Of a stretch of DNA of 64,000 nucleotides, positions 10,761 to 24,060 are shown in pieces. Below the pieces are notes generated by a model. It had not been told where the DNA came from. It was given only the letters and a program-made list of their open reading frames with translations, and made no database searches. Source of the stretch: Theropithecus gelada (Eukaryota > Chordata > Mammalia > Primates > Cercopithecidae); NCBI RefSeq assembly GCF_003255815.1, contig NC_037669.1, positions 51,820,093 to 51,884,092 of the forward strand. The letters are read 5' to 3'. Every line of letters begins with the position of its first letter. Position 1 is the first letter of the stretch. Made by a program: the position numbers and the translations under genes.

Positions 10761-12242
10761 CATTAGCATGTTCTCCTGGCTGCACCTCCCTCCTCCCTCT
10801 GAGCTGAAAGTAACTGGGGGGTTTTTCTGCCCCTCCATTAGGACCTTTTCAGTATCGCCATTCCAGTTGGCTTGTCCAGCCACCTCTCTTGCATACTTCT
10901 CCGTCCCACATCCCATCTCATTAGAAGTCCCTCCGGGTATCTCATCTCAATCTTCCAGCTGCAGGGAAGCCTGCTTGGATCCTTCTGTGGTCTGGGTTGG
11001 TAGTGAACAGCTGCTCCCCCAGCCTCAGAACATGAGCCAGAGGTCTTGGAGGTTGAGAAGCCTCGCTTGGGTATAGCCCACAGTTCACGCATCAGCCTCA
11101 GAGCAGGTGGGTCCCATTTGCTCTGGAGCACCTGGTATGTGGTTCCATGGGAAGCTTGGGGGAGGGTTAGAGGAAATCAGCCCAGTCCCTGGCCTGTGGA
11201 GGCAGAGCTAGATGCTCCTGGGGCTGGCCATCTCCCCCTCTCTAAACCCAGATGGGATGCAGCATGGTCCAGAAACCTCAGGGGATCCCCCCCAGTCTGT
11301 AACAGGCCCTAGATAACCACTCCCAAGTCCAGCTATGCCACCATGCACCACTCTACAAATACAGGCTTCTTTCCAAAAGCATGTGTGGCACTTTGATGCT
11401 TTGCTGTTGGAGCCTTGTGACAACATAGGACTCTTCTTACCCTCGTTTTTTTTAAGGGTACACACACTAAGAGAACCCAGTGACTGGGCCAGAGTATCAC
11501 ATGGGGAGCCTACAGGAGAACCCTAATGTTGTGATGGAGGCCTCTGGAGGCCCTGGGATTTTCAGGCCTTCACTCAAGGAAGTCGGACTATGAACTGGTT
11601 GCACTAATATTTACACAGCTTCAGTTCAAAAACGGACAGGACTGACAGCTGCATAGTCAAACAGTGTGACAACTGGGCAAATAGATGTTTCTGGACAGGA
11701 TTGGACAGGGTACCCAGGGCTGCAGGAGCTCAGTATATGTGTGTGTACATGTGTGTGCATATGGTTTTATCTGTCTGAACTCTGCAGACTGTGGAATCTT
11801 GGTTTGCCTGGAGAATCTGGAATCCAGGGCAGCTTGAGACTTAAGGAAAGAAGGGCCTGGGGAAGCAAACAGATTTTGTTTCAAGTCTCAGCTCAGTTTC
11901 GTGAGTGTATGCAAGTTACCGCATCCCTTCAATCCTGTTTCCCCTTCTGTGAAAGGGAATGATAACACTGCTTCATGGAGTGCTCTGAGAATGTGGGTGT
12001 CTGAAGGCCACTGCACAGCTGGCCATCCTCAGGACTCCAGTCAAATGCCATGTTTGTCCAAGTCAGCACTCTGCTCTTCCCAAGCACCAATGACCCGCTG
12101 GATTTTCTTTCTTCCTGTTTTGTAAATTTCCTTTGAATTTTGATGACTTGTGGAATATCCGCCCAGTAAGCACAGGGGCAAGATGATGCACAGCCCAGAT
12201 GGGCTTGAACACCACCGGAGGCCTTAGGAGAGGTCTGTGGAA

Positions 12243-12243
<1 letters not shown>

Positions 12244-12278
<35 letters not shown>

Positions 12279-12279
12279 A
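12244..12279. repeat. (GT)n microsatellite
   Basis: About sixteen GT units with one early interruption (gtgtgcgtgtgt). Likely polymorphic. Confidence 0.92.
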
Positions 12280-12754
12280 GGGGGGATGTGCTCAAAGGCT
12301 GTTGAATGTGATTTATCCTTTGTCCTCAAAAGCAAATTGTAATGAGTTTAGAGGCCATTAAGGCTCTTGAAGAATTAATTGGCATGGCCTTAGAGAATCT
12401 GGCTGCTCCCACTGTGTGAGCTGCTGCAGAGACAAAGTTGATGGCATTTATGGTGGAAATATGGCATGGTGCCACCTGGACCTGCCACTATCCTGGCTGC
12501 TGTGGCTGTACCCCGAATTTGGCAAGTGTCCCTCCAAGGCCTGGCCCTGTGGCTAGTACCCCGATGCCTGCCTCACACAGCGCCTGGCCCCATGGCGGAC
12601 ATAGCCAGTTGTCAGTGAATGAAAGCATCCATAAATGCAGGTGTTAACAAGTGCACACATGCTCTCTTGGGCTTGGAGGAGTGCGTTGTTCTCTGGAGAG
12701 ATGTGTATGACCCAGGGGACACATAGCTTTTCACTTTCCTGTGTTCCTTTATAT

Positions 12755-12815
12755 ACACAAACATGTACTGAGCACTGACTTTGTACCAGGCCCTGGGCTA
12801 GATGTAGAAGCACTG
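12755..12815 (-). mobile_element. L2 3'-end fragment
   Basis: Reads 'tgtactgagcactgactttg' and 'accaggccctgggctag'. It is short and sits directly before a MIR. Confidence 0.5.
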
Positions 12816-12849
12816 AGGTTAGCGGTGTGAAATGGTACATCACAGAGCA

Positions 12850-13055
12850 CAGGACTTGGGGATCACACAAAACCCTGACTCCACCTCTTCCTAGCTGTGT
12901 GGCCTCAGATATGTTGCCTCCCATCTCTGAGTCTTAGTTTTCTCATCCATGAAATGGAGCCAAAGCAAACCCCCTGGGGAGGGTGTGGGGATGTGCAGCT
13001 TTGCCTGGTGACTGATGCATACAGATAGATCCCCAACAAATGGTAGCTAGCATCA
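12850..13055 (+). mobile_element. MIR
   Basis: Contains 'cctagctgtgtggcctcaga', 'ctgagtcttagttttctcat' and 'ccatgaaatgg', then 'ccccaacaaatgg'. Confidence 0.75.
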
Positions 13056-13211
13056 CCATCATCAGTATTACCACCTTTTCCCTTTTGTGAAATCGTTGCT
13101 GAGTTAAAATGATTCCTCACAGTTTTCTTTTTGGCTGATTTGTGAGGTTGAAGACTGATTTCTAGAGTCTGTGTGGCTTTTTGTGAAGTTGTCCTTCTTG
13201 GGGTCCCAGCT

Positions 13212-13252
13212 GCTCTGACTTGAATTTTTTTTTTTTTTGCCTTGTTCATAGG
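13212..13252 (+). other. Strong unused-looking splice acceptor in intron 1
   Basis: A T-run at about 13226-13238 followed by gccttgttcatag and gtacctgcag looks like a good 3' splice site. No convincing donor or open frame follows within a normal exon length, so I list it only as a decoy acceptor. Confidence 0.3.
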
Positions 13253-14579
13253 TACCTGCAGCTTTGCTGCTCCTTGGAGGAAAGGCCCATTCTTTCCGTT
13301 TTATCTCCTCGGTTTGCAGTTTCCTGACATGGTGACAGTTTGATTTGAACTTAAGGTCCCCATAGAGACCCATAGCAAGAGTCCCCTCCCTGTTTGTAAA
13401 GATGAGACACTGTGACTGCATTTGTTTTTTCCTCTTTGTTCAAAGCTCAGTAATAATGATAATAGCAGCAGTTGCCATTTAGTGCTAAAGCTGCTAGAGT
13501 GCAAGAGTTAGCGTGTGAACTTGGCCTGCTTGGCTTCAGGGTCTGTGTACTTCATGGCCAGGCTCTGCTTCTTCTGGGATTAAATAATCTTTGGCAAAAT
13601 ATGTCACCATCATGAATGGAGCCTTTTGCTTCTTCCCTATACTGCCACAACAGGTGTCCGGTATCCCCAGGCATCAGGATTCCCAACATGTTCCCAAATG
13701 TCTCAGCCCACAAGCTAGCTGATGACCACTCACCGGGCCTTCCTGGAATCTTGTCTCTTTCCCCACAGAACCCAAGAGCTGCATCCCCAGACTCTCTGGC
13801 AGGATTCTGGGACAGTGTCCTTTGCACTTGCAGGCTCTTCAGGGTAGCATGCTTGTGTGCTGTGCGCAGCCCCAGGCCAAGACTCTGCTTGGAGCAGGGT
13901 CCTGAGGACTAAAACTCACTGTCCCCTGACTCACTGAGGGACCCATGCCAACATGACAGGCTTCTGCATGATGAAGAAACCCAAGGCTAGGGCTTTTGAA
14001 TCATTGGAGGACACACAAGTGTGTGGGTGCTGAACTTGATCCCACGGGAGGGGAAAGGGATCATTAATAAACTGGAAAAATTGGAACGAGTTCGCAGCTG
14101 GGAGGAGGCCTCCTCATTCACACAAACTGGAAGGGTTCTCCCAAAATCCCCTGCTGCCCAGACCGGATCAGAGTCTGTCTGCCAACATGAATACTTTCTC
14201 CCTGATGCCATTTACAGAAGTCAGTGGTGTTTGCTTTTCTATTTCTGGCTGGGAGGGTAGGTGGTATAATCATGAAGTGCATGGATACATGCAAAGCATT
14301 TAAATGGTGTCTCATAGTAACATAGCAAGGGTCCGGTAGATGTTAGTTGTAATCATTGTTGTCTTTATTCTGGCTGACCCTAAGCTCAAAGGTCTCTCAT
14401 CCTGAGAGAGGAAGCCTTTCAGAAAGACCTATCCAGAACTGGCCCTGATTGGCCATTGGTTGTCCCCCTCCCTAGAGCCCTGGCATCAGTCACCCATCTC
14501 ATCCCATCCCTCCCTGGGCCTCAGTTTCCACATCTATGAGAATGAGCCTCTTGATCCTTGTAGTCATTTGCAGATGCAG

Positions 14580-14835
14580 GATGTTTAGCCCAATGGTTAG
14601 GGAGGCAGATTCTGTAGTCAGACTACCCATAACTCTAACTCCAACTCTAACGCCAGCTCTGCTCCTCATTGTCCCTATGATCTTGGGCACCTTCCTTAGC
14701 CTTTCTGCGCCTCGGTTTCCCCATTGGTAAAAGATGGATGACAGGAGGAGGCCATGGAGTTGTTGTAAGGATTCAATGAATGAATCCATGTAAGTGCTTA
14801 AACTGCATAGTCAACACCAGATAAATGGCATCTTT
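14580..14835 (+). mobile_element. MIR, nearly full length
   Basis: Contains 'cccaatggttagggaggcag', 'gatcttgggcaccttcctta', 'cctcggtttccccattggta' and 'aaggattcaatgaatgaatc'. A small 'taactc/taactcc' duplication sits in the middle. Confidence 0.8.
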
Positions 14836-15544
14836 TAGCTGCTGTTTTAGGCCTGAGAAGTTTAACTGTGTGGAATTGGACCGTGTTACTTGTTTGGGGA
14901 GATGTGTTCCTAGATGGGAGTGGATTATTCATCTTTTTGGCCACAGACAAGACCAGGGTTAAAAGAGAGGGGTACAGAGAGGTAGTGGTGAGAGGAAGAA
15001 GTTAAAGGGCTAAAGGACTGCAGGCTGCTGGTGGTGTGACAGATGGCATACACAGTAAGAAGTGACTAAGCCCATGGACTTTAGCATGTGCTTGTAGCGT
15101 GCTGTCCAAACAGCCCACAAACAAGTGGATGGTTAAGGGTATTAAGAAAATCACTTTGCCTGTGGATTGGGGAAATTGCAAAGTAAGGCAGCTTGCTCTT
15201 GGGCTGGGATGAAGATTTCTTTAGACAGGATGGGCAAATGGCCTGCACCATGTGTAAGAGACACCCTGAGGTGTACGGACATCAAGGTAGAGGCCCCCAG
15301 CCCTGTGTCAGATGGAGCAGAGCTGTGGCACCTCTGGAGCCTTCACCTGGTGGCCTATGCTAAACTTCTGAGGCTTTGGGCAGGTCTGGCTTCCTGGTGG
15401 TACCTGGGGCTGCTTCTGGAGCCTAATAAGGCCCAGAGCTCCAGAGCCTGACCTCAGGGGCAGTGGCCTCCAGTCCCTGGTTCTGCTGCTCAGTCCTCTC
15501 TAGCTGGTCTGTCTGCCTGGGAGGGGAGGCAGCTTGCTGCAGTG

Positions 15545-15680
15545 GGCAGAGGTGGCATTTGGAGCTGGAAAAACTTGGATTCCATTTCTGCCCCTTCCTG
15601 GATGTGTGGCCAGGGCAAGCTGGTCCCCACTGCAAGCTGCTGCCTCCTTGTCTGTCAAATGAGAACAATGGAGGGAGGGG
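15545..15680 (+). mobile_element. MIR fragment
   Basis: Contains 'ggagctggaaaaacttggat', 'tggatgtgtggccagggcaa' and 'cttgtctgtcaaatgagaac'. Confidence 0.65.
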
Positions 15681-18019
15681 CAGTGTGGGTAGCACACACA
15701 CAAAACAGGTGACCATGCGTGCTGACAGGAAGGGGAAAGGAAGTCAGCTGGGTTTGGGCAAAGCCTTAACTGTTTTTGGTGGGTCTGAAGTTGGCACAGG
15801 ATTGAGACTGGGGCTGGAACAGGCTACAGAATGAAAATGGTGATACTGGCATTTGAATGGCCTTTGAACTTCACACATACCTGTCTGATTGGAACCAAGA
15901 ACCTTGTGAAATCATGACATTATTCTCATTTGACAGATGAGGAAACAGGCTAGAAAATGAAAATGACGAATTCAAGCTCTGCAGAATGTAGACCTGGTCC
16001 TCTAGTTAATGTATGGACCCTCTTTCCCCTCCCTGACGTTGCTGGGGAGCAGCATGTTAGAATGGAGCCTGAGGCAGAGGCAGGGAGGAGCAGGGGACCA
16101 AGGAGGAGCCAGAGAGACAAAACCTGCAGGCCCCAGCTGTGCGCACCCCAGTGGCAGCATTGGGTTCCCTGAGCAGCCACCATGGATGGCTACAGAGGTG
16201 GACTACCATCAGCAGAGTGGAAGGAGAATCATTGGAAGCGCCGCCCAGTGCCTGGAATCTCAAAAACATGTTCACCAGCCCCGGGAAGTCATCTGGGCTA
16301 AGAACCACCCTCAGATTCCTTGACAGGATCAGGACAACTGTCCACCCGAGATGATGGGGGAGAGGGGCTGGAGTAGCGCCAGGCACCTAGTAGGTGTTCA
16401 GTAAACGCCAGCTGCTGTGATGACCCCTACCCACTGCACTGCTATTCTCCCCAGCCGTCATCATTATTACCATTGCAGCGCTGCTATTCCCGTGGGGTGA
16501 GGGTGGGGTGGAGAGGAAGTGTTTGGGGAAGCAGCTCTTTCCTCTGCTGCTAGGGGAGGGGGAGGTGCGGTCGCAGGAACGTGAATTCTCTGTTCCCTCT
16601 GGGCCATTCATTGACTGTTCTCAGAGCTCAGAGCCGTCATTTAAATGAGCAGGGTTTGAGTGTTTTTTGTTTGTGCTTAGTAAAAATGGCAAAATGGCCC
16701 AAGAAAATAATGGGCCTTGATGTGATAGCAGAGTCTTAGCGTTATTTTTAGCTTTTTGTTATGTAAAATTTGCAGCGTACAAAAGTAGAATGGTATAATG
16801 ATCCCTATGTGCAGTTTTATTTCATTGCCCTAGATTAGTTTTAATCCCAGACATTTTGTTGATTTTATATCAAGGACCTGTCTCATGGTTGGCCTCATTT
16901 CTAGCTTTGGAAAAGTTGTATCACTGGGGCGGGTGCCTAGGGCAGGCCACAGTGTCCCTTGAACAGCCCTTAGCTGTGTTGGTCCAACTCGGGAACTCTG
17001 AGCTTGAAACAGTTTCCCAGCCTGGTGACCAAGTAGCTTCTGACCCATTTGGGGTGCCCTGTGTCTGGAAGTGACTGGAATAGGCTAGGCCCATGACTCC
17101 TCCATCAGACAGGGCCTTCCTGGGTCAGGGTAGGAGAACTCGCTTCTCTTCCGTCTCCCTAGGACCCCTGGAAGGCAGGGCGTGGAATGGGCTCTCAGCT
17201 TCTCTCATCGGATCGGGGGTCCCCTGGGTGGTATTGTGGCTCTCAGCTTCAAGCTCCACAGGGTCTCCCTGTTGCCCTGGCTTTCCCCTTGCCAGATGGT
17301 ATAGCCAGGCTGCGGCCCCTGCCACCCTCCCAGACCCGTCAGCCCCTCATCTTGCTGGGCCCCTGGGTGGCCATTCAGCACTGGGGGTCCCTGGGCCTCT
17401 GCCCAGCCCTCTTTCCTTTTCCACTTCACGCAGTCTCTTCCTTCCTGGGGTTTCTGATCTGGCTCCAGCCCAGGCCCTGACATCCTGCCGCCCACCCAGC
17501 AACCCTCTCGAGGGGTCTCATGGGCACCTGTAAATCTGTAAGTTCCAAAGGGACACGTATTATCTCCCTCTCCCCAAATTGGCTTCTCTTCCATGACTTC
17601 ATCTGATCCTCTTGGGCTTCACTTAGAATGCCAAAGTCATCCTGGACACCTCCCGTCACCTTTACTCGCCTTTGTCATCATCACTGGGTGCCGTGCCACC
17701 CCACATTACTGCTGGGCTTAGAGGCAAGGGCTGACACATTTCAGCCACTGCCCTCAGTATGAATGTGTGGTTGCTACCCTAGCTCCTAGCACAGTGCTTC
17801 GTACATACAGCGCCCCCAACCCAGCTTAGTTAAAAACAAGCCACACCCTAGGCACGGCCACATCCCAGCCAGGCGCCCTTCGTGCTCCCCAGGTATGGGT
17901 GCTAGTGTGGAGTGAGATGGTCTGCGTTCCTTCAGACCTCTTCCTCTTTGGCCTGCTCACCTCCCTCTAGCCCCCATGGCACCATGCAGTGTAGCGAAGT
18001 GGTAACAGCCCTAAATCGT

Positions 18020-18215
18020 GACAGTGGCAGCAGCTACTCTGTGCATTTCCTGGGTGACAGGCCCCAGGCTGAGGATTTGTGTGTGTGTTATCATATGGCC
18101 CTCACAGCAGCCCTGCTGGGTGAACAATACTCCCATTTTATGACTGAGAAACAGACACAGAGAGGCCAAGTCATTTGCCCAGGGCCACACAGCTCCTGCC
18201 TGCTGGGTACCAGAC
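18020..18215 (-). mobile_element. MIR
   Basis: Reads 'ggccctcacagcagccctgc', 'ccattttatgactgagaaac' and 'cagagaggccaagtcatttg', followed by 'gggccacacagct'. Confidence 0.8.
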
Positions 18216-18504
18216 AGTTGCCAGGGAAGAGCTCTGTGTGCCAATGTTGTAGGTGGGGAAGCTGAGTGGGATAGTGTTTCCTACCCCCAGCCTTCATTTG
18301 TCCCAAGACCCTTTCTGTGCCCCTGCACTGGGTGCTGTGGGCAGATCGCTGACTTGCCATGGGGCCTGGCAGCTGCTGTGCTGCAGGTCTGGGCAGCACC
18401 TGCACCAGGTCCTGCAAGGGCAAGGGGAGTTCAATGGGCAGACAGGGTGGTGGACTGGCCCCGCAGAGGGAAGAACGTGACAGGCAGGGAGGTGGCCCAG
18501 CCAG

Positions 18505-18640
18505 CCTCGCCCCTCCTCACGTCCTGTGTGAGTCACATGGCCTTGGGTAAATTACATCACTTCTCTGTGCCTTAGTTTCTTCATCCACAAAATGGGAAGA
18601 TGATATAGTACCTACTTCAAAAGGTTGCTTGAAGCCGAAT
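18505..18640 (+). mobile_element. MIR fragment
   Basis: Contains 'gagtcacatggccttgggta', 'ttctctgtgccttagtttct' and 'catccacaaaatggg'. Confidence 0.75.
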
Positions 18641-19569
18641 GTAGACTGTGGACCCTGGTGGTGATGATGTGTCACTGTAGTTCATGGACTGTAACAATGT
18701 GCCACTCCAGTGTGGATGTTGATAGTGGCTGTGCCTGCTTTGGGGCAGTGGGTACATGAGAACGCCATACCTTCCTTTCAGTTTTGCTGTGCACCTAAAA
18801 AAGACCAAGATTGTCTGGGCCAAGATGGCCACAGCGCAGGCCCTGGCTGGCAGGGTGGGCCATCTTCTGCGCGATGGGCATCTGTCTCCTTCTTTCTGCC
18901 CACACCCTGTCCAGAGCTAGCCTCCCCAGCCTGTGCCTCCAGCCTGGCTCTCCCGGAGCGTCCCTGGGGCCCAGACTAGCTCTGTGTGCTGGAGCCTGCC
19001 ACAGAGAACTGCTTTATTTAAGTCCATTTGGTGCGTATGGAAATAACTAGAGGCCTCTGTATTTAATTTGGCTCAGCCAGGAAGATTTTTGGCTCTGTAT
19101 GTGTGTATGTTCTGAAAAATCTTTCTGAGTGAGCCCAGGGGTTGGAAGCTTCTGGTCATCTCTGTGCACTCAGAACCAACAAGAACCACCCTCCTTAGCC
19201 AGGGGCAAGCATCTGGCAGAGTGCAGGCTTTAGGAATGGTTAATGAAGAAACTAAAGGAAGAACGGGAGAGGGTGAGGCCATGCAGATGAGGTCATGGCA
19301 AGGGAAGCAGTCTTGTAAACTTTGTATCTTGAGACCAGGTAAGCTGTGGCAGAGTGGAAGGAAGGAGGCCTTTGGAAGCATAAAGCCCTCTACGCAGGCA
19401 CAGAGATGGCCGTATCTGGTTTCCTGATCCTGCAGGGCTTAATTTGGCGCTGGACTGGGGAATACTTCTCCTGATGTCCCTCTTTCTCTGACCTGGACAA
19501 GCCCAGCCAAGACTTGAGGAGTTGAGGGGGTTGAGCCTTCCTCTCTGGCTGATGGCACAGAACAGAAAC

Positions 19570-19735
19570 AGCTCCACGTGGGATTTACAGTTGACAAAGT
19601 GTGTCTTCCCTCAATTCCCACGCTCCTGTTGGGCAAGCAGGGCAGGAGTGATGCCCATTGTGCAGATGAGACAACAGAAGCCCAGAGAGTGGAGGGCCCT
19701 TGCCTGGGACCACTCAGCCTGGAAGTGGGGAAGCT
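19570..19735 (-). mobile_element. MIR
   Basis: Reads 'gcccattgtgcagatgagac' and 'aacagaagcccagagagtgg', the antisense MIR core. Confidence 0.65.
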
Positions 19736-21684
19736 GTAGAGAGACCTGGTCTCCCGATTGCACCTAGAGCTCCCCACCACGCTCCCCAGGAACGCTTCTG
19801 GAGCCGTTGGGCATTCCTCCAAACTCAGGTTGGCATTCTCACAGGTGGACGGAGGGGGCTGCCGAGGGTGGGGACAGCTTGAATTTGAACCTCAGGACAT
19901 CCTCTTAGAGTCCAGTTTTGGAATAAACACCAGGTATCAGATGACTTTGAAAATTATATCCTAACCCTATGAATCTTAGGAACGAGGGCATCTGGTGAAT
20001 TGAGGCTTGGTGGTTATGATGACCATGGGATTGTGGATTGTGGTCACTGTGATGATGTTAATTTGCTAGAGCCTTGTAAAAACCACACACTCTTAGGACC
20101 CAGTGGAGCAGAAGGCCTTGGTGTTCCCACTGGCCATGCAGAGCTGTGGGAGTTCTTGAACCCTGCCTCTCTGGAATTGGTGTTCTAAATTAGGTTTCTT
20201 GGGAACAACTGATCCCAGGCTGTAGATCCTAGTTCTTTTCTTTGCGTTGGGCCTAGAATTTTGGTCCTGTCTAAGCATCATAGGCAAACATGGATGCTGC
20301 CAGTAGGCAGGAAGAGAAGTGGTGACCCAGGTATGCGTGGGCGATAGGGAGTGGTGGGGACTGTGGCAGTGGTGGGGACTGTGGTGGTGATGGAACATGT
20401 GCTGTCTGATGGATGCGGCTGCCACCTCACTTCATCTGACTGTTATCAAGTGGGAATATGGGCCCAGGGTGGCCAGGTCCGCAAGATGAGTCAGAAACTT
20501 AGATTTTCATATAAAATCTTAAGATGCTGAAATGTTAGTGATTCATTCTAGTTTTTGAAACACTGGGCCACAGAGAGCATGTTTTGTGGATCAAGTTGGG
20601 CCAGGGGCTGCCAGTATTGGAGACCTTGTGAACCCCCAACACAGAATCTGTCTTCCAGAGAGCTCTTTGCAGTCCGAGGTCTCCTTATGGGGAGCAGCCG
20701 GGCAGGTGCTAGGTCTCCTGACCAACTCTCCCAGGGGCGAGGCCAAGGGTCCCTCACCGCGGCCCTGGCCCAGGTGGCACTCGAGAGAATAAAGGGCTTT
20801 GCCCAGCCCCTCTCTTTAAAGGCTGCCTGTCCTGGGGTTGGCTGCAGGATTGGCGTTAGGGGATGACTTTTCCTGTTTTAGGCCTGTTGCCCTGGGTTGG
20901 GGCCCCTCTGTGGCACTGATAGTGATGCCTGTAGTGGTGACACCTCACCAGGCAGAGGCCCTGGCTGGGACTGATTGTAGGGTGTTTGTATCGGCCCCCA
21001 ATCCAGAGCCTCACAGCCCCCCTGCCAGCTGGCTCTCGGCCCAAGTGAAAGTGCAGGTTGCCAGCCTGTGGAGCCAGTCTGCCCCCTGCTTCCTTTCTGA
21101 GGCCCCGCCAGTGCCCAGGCCAGCCCAGCAGGCCTCCCGGGACTGTGGGAGGGTGGGGTGCGCACAGGGCAGAAGCAGCACACAGAGAGCTGAGCCCAGG
21201 GCGTCCTCAAGGGGTGGAGCTGATCTCAGTATTCCAGGTTCCTTGGTGACTTGAGGCCTGTGGGACAGTGTTTTCAGCGCAGTGAGCATGTGTCTGTACG
21301 GTGGAGAAACTCACAGTTTCCATAGTCGTTTGGTGTCTCCACAACCCAGCTGCAGAGCAAAGGAGGGGTGTGGACACAGCTCCACAGTCATGGGGCTCTG
21401 CCAGGCTGGGCTGCGTGTCAGCTGTGTGACTGTTGAGCCCCTGTCCTCTCCAGGCTTTGGTGCTCCCACCTGTAAATGAGAGAGCAGCAGCCCTGCCGTC
21501 GGCCTGTGGAGTTGTGGGAGAAAGAGAAGACAGCCAGCCGTGCCTTGGCACTGGGGACTTGTTCTGCCCTGCTCTGTGGCTCTCCATCCTGAGCGCGGGG
21601 CATCCTGTCCTGACCCCTCTGTGTTAGGAGTGCTGGCATCTACTTCCAGGGTTGTGCAGGTCCCCTAGTCACTAGCAGCATCAT

Positions 21685-21860
21685 TCATTCATTCAGCAGA
21701 TTCAGACTGAGCACCTGCCGTGTGCCCAGCCCTATTTAGGCCCTGTGGAAACTTCAGTGAGGAAAACAGACAAACACTGCCCTTCCGGAGCTGACCTCCT
21801 CATGGGGAGAGACAGAAATAAGAAAGCAGGATAAAAGATGGAGTCAGATATGGAGCCGTG
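21685..21860 (-). mobile_element. L2 3'-end fragment
   Basis: Reads 'attcattcattcagcag', 'tgagcacctgccgtgtgcc' and 'gaaaacagacaaacactgcc', the reverse complement of the L2 3' end including its terminal gaatga repeats. Confidence 0.7.
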
Positions 21861-22549
21861 CTGTGAGGAAACCTAACAGAGATCCGGGCAGATGGCCCCT
21901 GCGGATCCCTCTTTTCCTTCTCTCCTGCTGAGGGAGACCCCTCTCCCCCATGTTTGCCACGCAGCCCCCATCAGATGCCCTGTGACATTCCCCAGGGCCT
22001 CTCCCAGCACTGGGCTCCAGGCTGCCATTGATCCACAACCACTAAGGCCCTCGGGCTCTTTCCCATGGAAGCCCCTGAAGAAGTGAGGGGGCAGGGCAGA
22101 TCTGATTCCAGGTTCTAGGGGCTGCCCTCTCATCCCCAGCCTGTCTCCTGGAACCTGCATTCTCATCTCCATAACCCACTCACTGGGCTTTTTGAGTGAG
22201 AGGGCCTCACAGCAGCCATGGAGGGTGGCCTGGCCCCTGCAGGCTGACGGTACTCTTTATGTTTGGGAGCGAGGCCTGGGCTGGGGAGGCTGGAACCACC
22301 ACCTCCCTGGGGCTGGAAAGACTGCCTTTGACAGGATAACGGCTGCCTTGGCTGTGTGGCCGTGGGTTCACAGGACATAGAGACCTTTCTTTGTGCCCTG
22401 CCTGGCTATGTGCTGATGAGAATAAGCCCTGTCTGAGGACAGGAGGTCTCTCCTGAAATAATCACCCTCTAATTAGGCATGGCATTAGCTGTTGGTGGGG
22501 CTTCCTGGAACACTCCCACTGACTCCACTGTGAGGCCATAAAGGGGCAG

Positions 22550-22625
22550 CCTTGCCCCCACTGTGCAGTTAGGAAACCAAGGCTCAGAGAAGTTGGGGTT
22601 CCAACTCAAGTGTTGGACTCTAGCC
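22550..22625 (-). mobile_element. MIR fragment
   Basis: Reads 'gcagttaggaaaccaaggct' and 'cagagaagttggggtt'. Confidence 0.55.
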
Positions 22626-23599
22626 CAGAATGTTGCTGCCACTCCTGTCATGACAACATTAGGGTGGTAGGCGCCTGACGGAGCTGTACAGAGTGCTCGG
22701 GACCAGAGGGCAGGGGCAGTGCGAAAAACTGCATCTTCCTTCGTATGGTTGGGTGGCCTGAGAAGCCCCCTGTACCTTGACTGCTGCCTGACTCCTCATG
22801 CCACCTGCCCATCTCGCCAGCAGCTGCTGACATATAGGGAGATGCTGAATGTTGGATCAGTAAGCAAAGCTCTAAAAATAGCCTTCCGCTTTGAAAAGTT
22901 CATTGTTCGAGTCCTATATTTTTCTACATATATAAAAGCCACTTCTGGAGGCTTTTTAGTCGTTAAAGATAATGCTACAGCCTGAGGCGGAGCTGGGCTG
23001 GGCCTTATCTGGGCCTCAGCAGGGCAGGCCTGAGGCCAGGGCAGGGGGATGTCAGTGAGGCCGATCTCCACCCAGGGTCCTCTTCTCTGGAGGCAACTGG
23101 ACAGTCAGCCTCAGTGTCCTCCGCGGATGGAGGCCGGGCTGCCACGGCATTTCCAGGCTCTGAGGGGCCATTGGACAGGTCTGTCTACGGCACACGGAGA
23201 CCAAGAGGCATGGAGACAGCGCTGTGGGTGTGCTCCCTGCAGCCAGGCACAGGGTTGGAGGCATTCTGCGTTTCCCCCTGGCTTGCTCAATTCAGACCTA
23301 GCTTCCTGAAATTGTCCCTGGCTGAGCCCCACCTTGCTGGGGGAATGAAGGATCAGGCCCCGTCAGCAGCTGACTGGCCTCCCTCCCTGCCCGTCAGAGA
23401 ACAGTGAAGCCCCAGAGGAGGGTTTCAGCCCTCTGGTGGTGTGCCCACCCACCAGCCCGACCTCTTCCTCCTGTCAGGGTCGCTGCCTGTCACCATTCAT
23501 ATATGCTGAGGTCTCTTCCAGCTTAAACCACATGCCTTCTTGGAGTCCTCATCCCTCTTCTGCCACCTCCCCATCTTCTCTTCCTTCTCAGCCACATCC

Positions 23600-24060
23600 C
23601 TCCAGTTGTCTTCAGAGGCCTGAATAGAGTGCGGGAGGGAGCCAGCGGACTTGGGGAAGGCTGCGCTGAGCAGCAGGAACAGCACCTGCACAGGTCTTGG
23701 GGTGGGAGCATTCCAGAGCGGAGAGGAACAGCCAGGAGGCCAGGGGGCTGGGCTGGAGTGACCAGGGGGTTCAGTGGAGGGTAGCAGGAGGAATGGCTGG
23801 GTCTCGCAGAGTCTCCTGGGTCAATGGGAGGACTTGGGCTCTAAATCCCACCAAGTGGGATTAGAGAGGAGAATGTGGTCAGGATTGTGTTTTAACAGGA
23901 CCCCAACTGCTGGGTGGAGAGGAGTGGGGTAGGGTGGCATGTGAGGCTTGAAGAGCCTGGAGAGGCCGTGGCAGTCATACAGGGAAGAGATGAGGGCCAC
24001 ACAGGCTGGCAGATGCGGGATCTGTGTTGAAGACGGAACAGCCCGATGTGCTGACAGATG
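23600..24060 (-). mobile_element. L2 ORF-region fragment
   Basis: Contains 'aggaacagcacctgcacagg', 'gtgttttaacaggacccc' and 'gtggcagtcatacagggaag'. These match the reverse complement of the L2 coding region in order. No open frame survives. Confidence 0.6.

Noticed and set aside
7049..16752. Several MEF2-type CTATTTTTAG-like motifs (about 7049, 7702, 16743, 22872)
   Set aside because: A handful of such 10-mers is expected by chance in 64 kb; only the clustered one near 22872 was kept, and as a weak lead.
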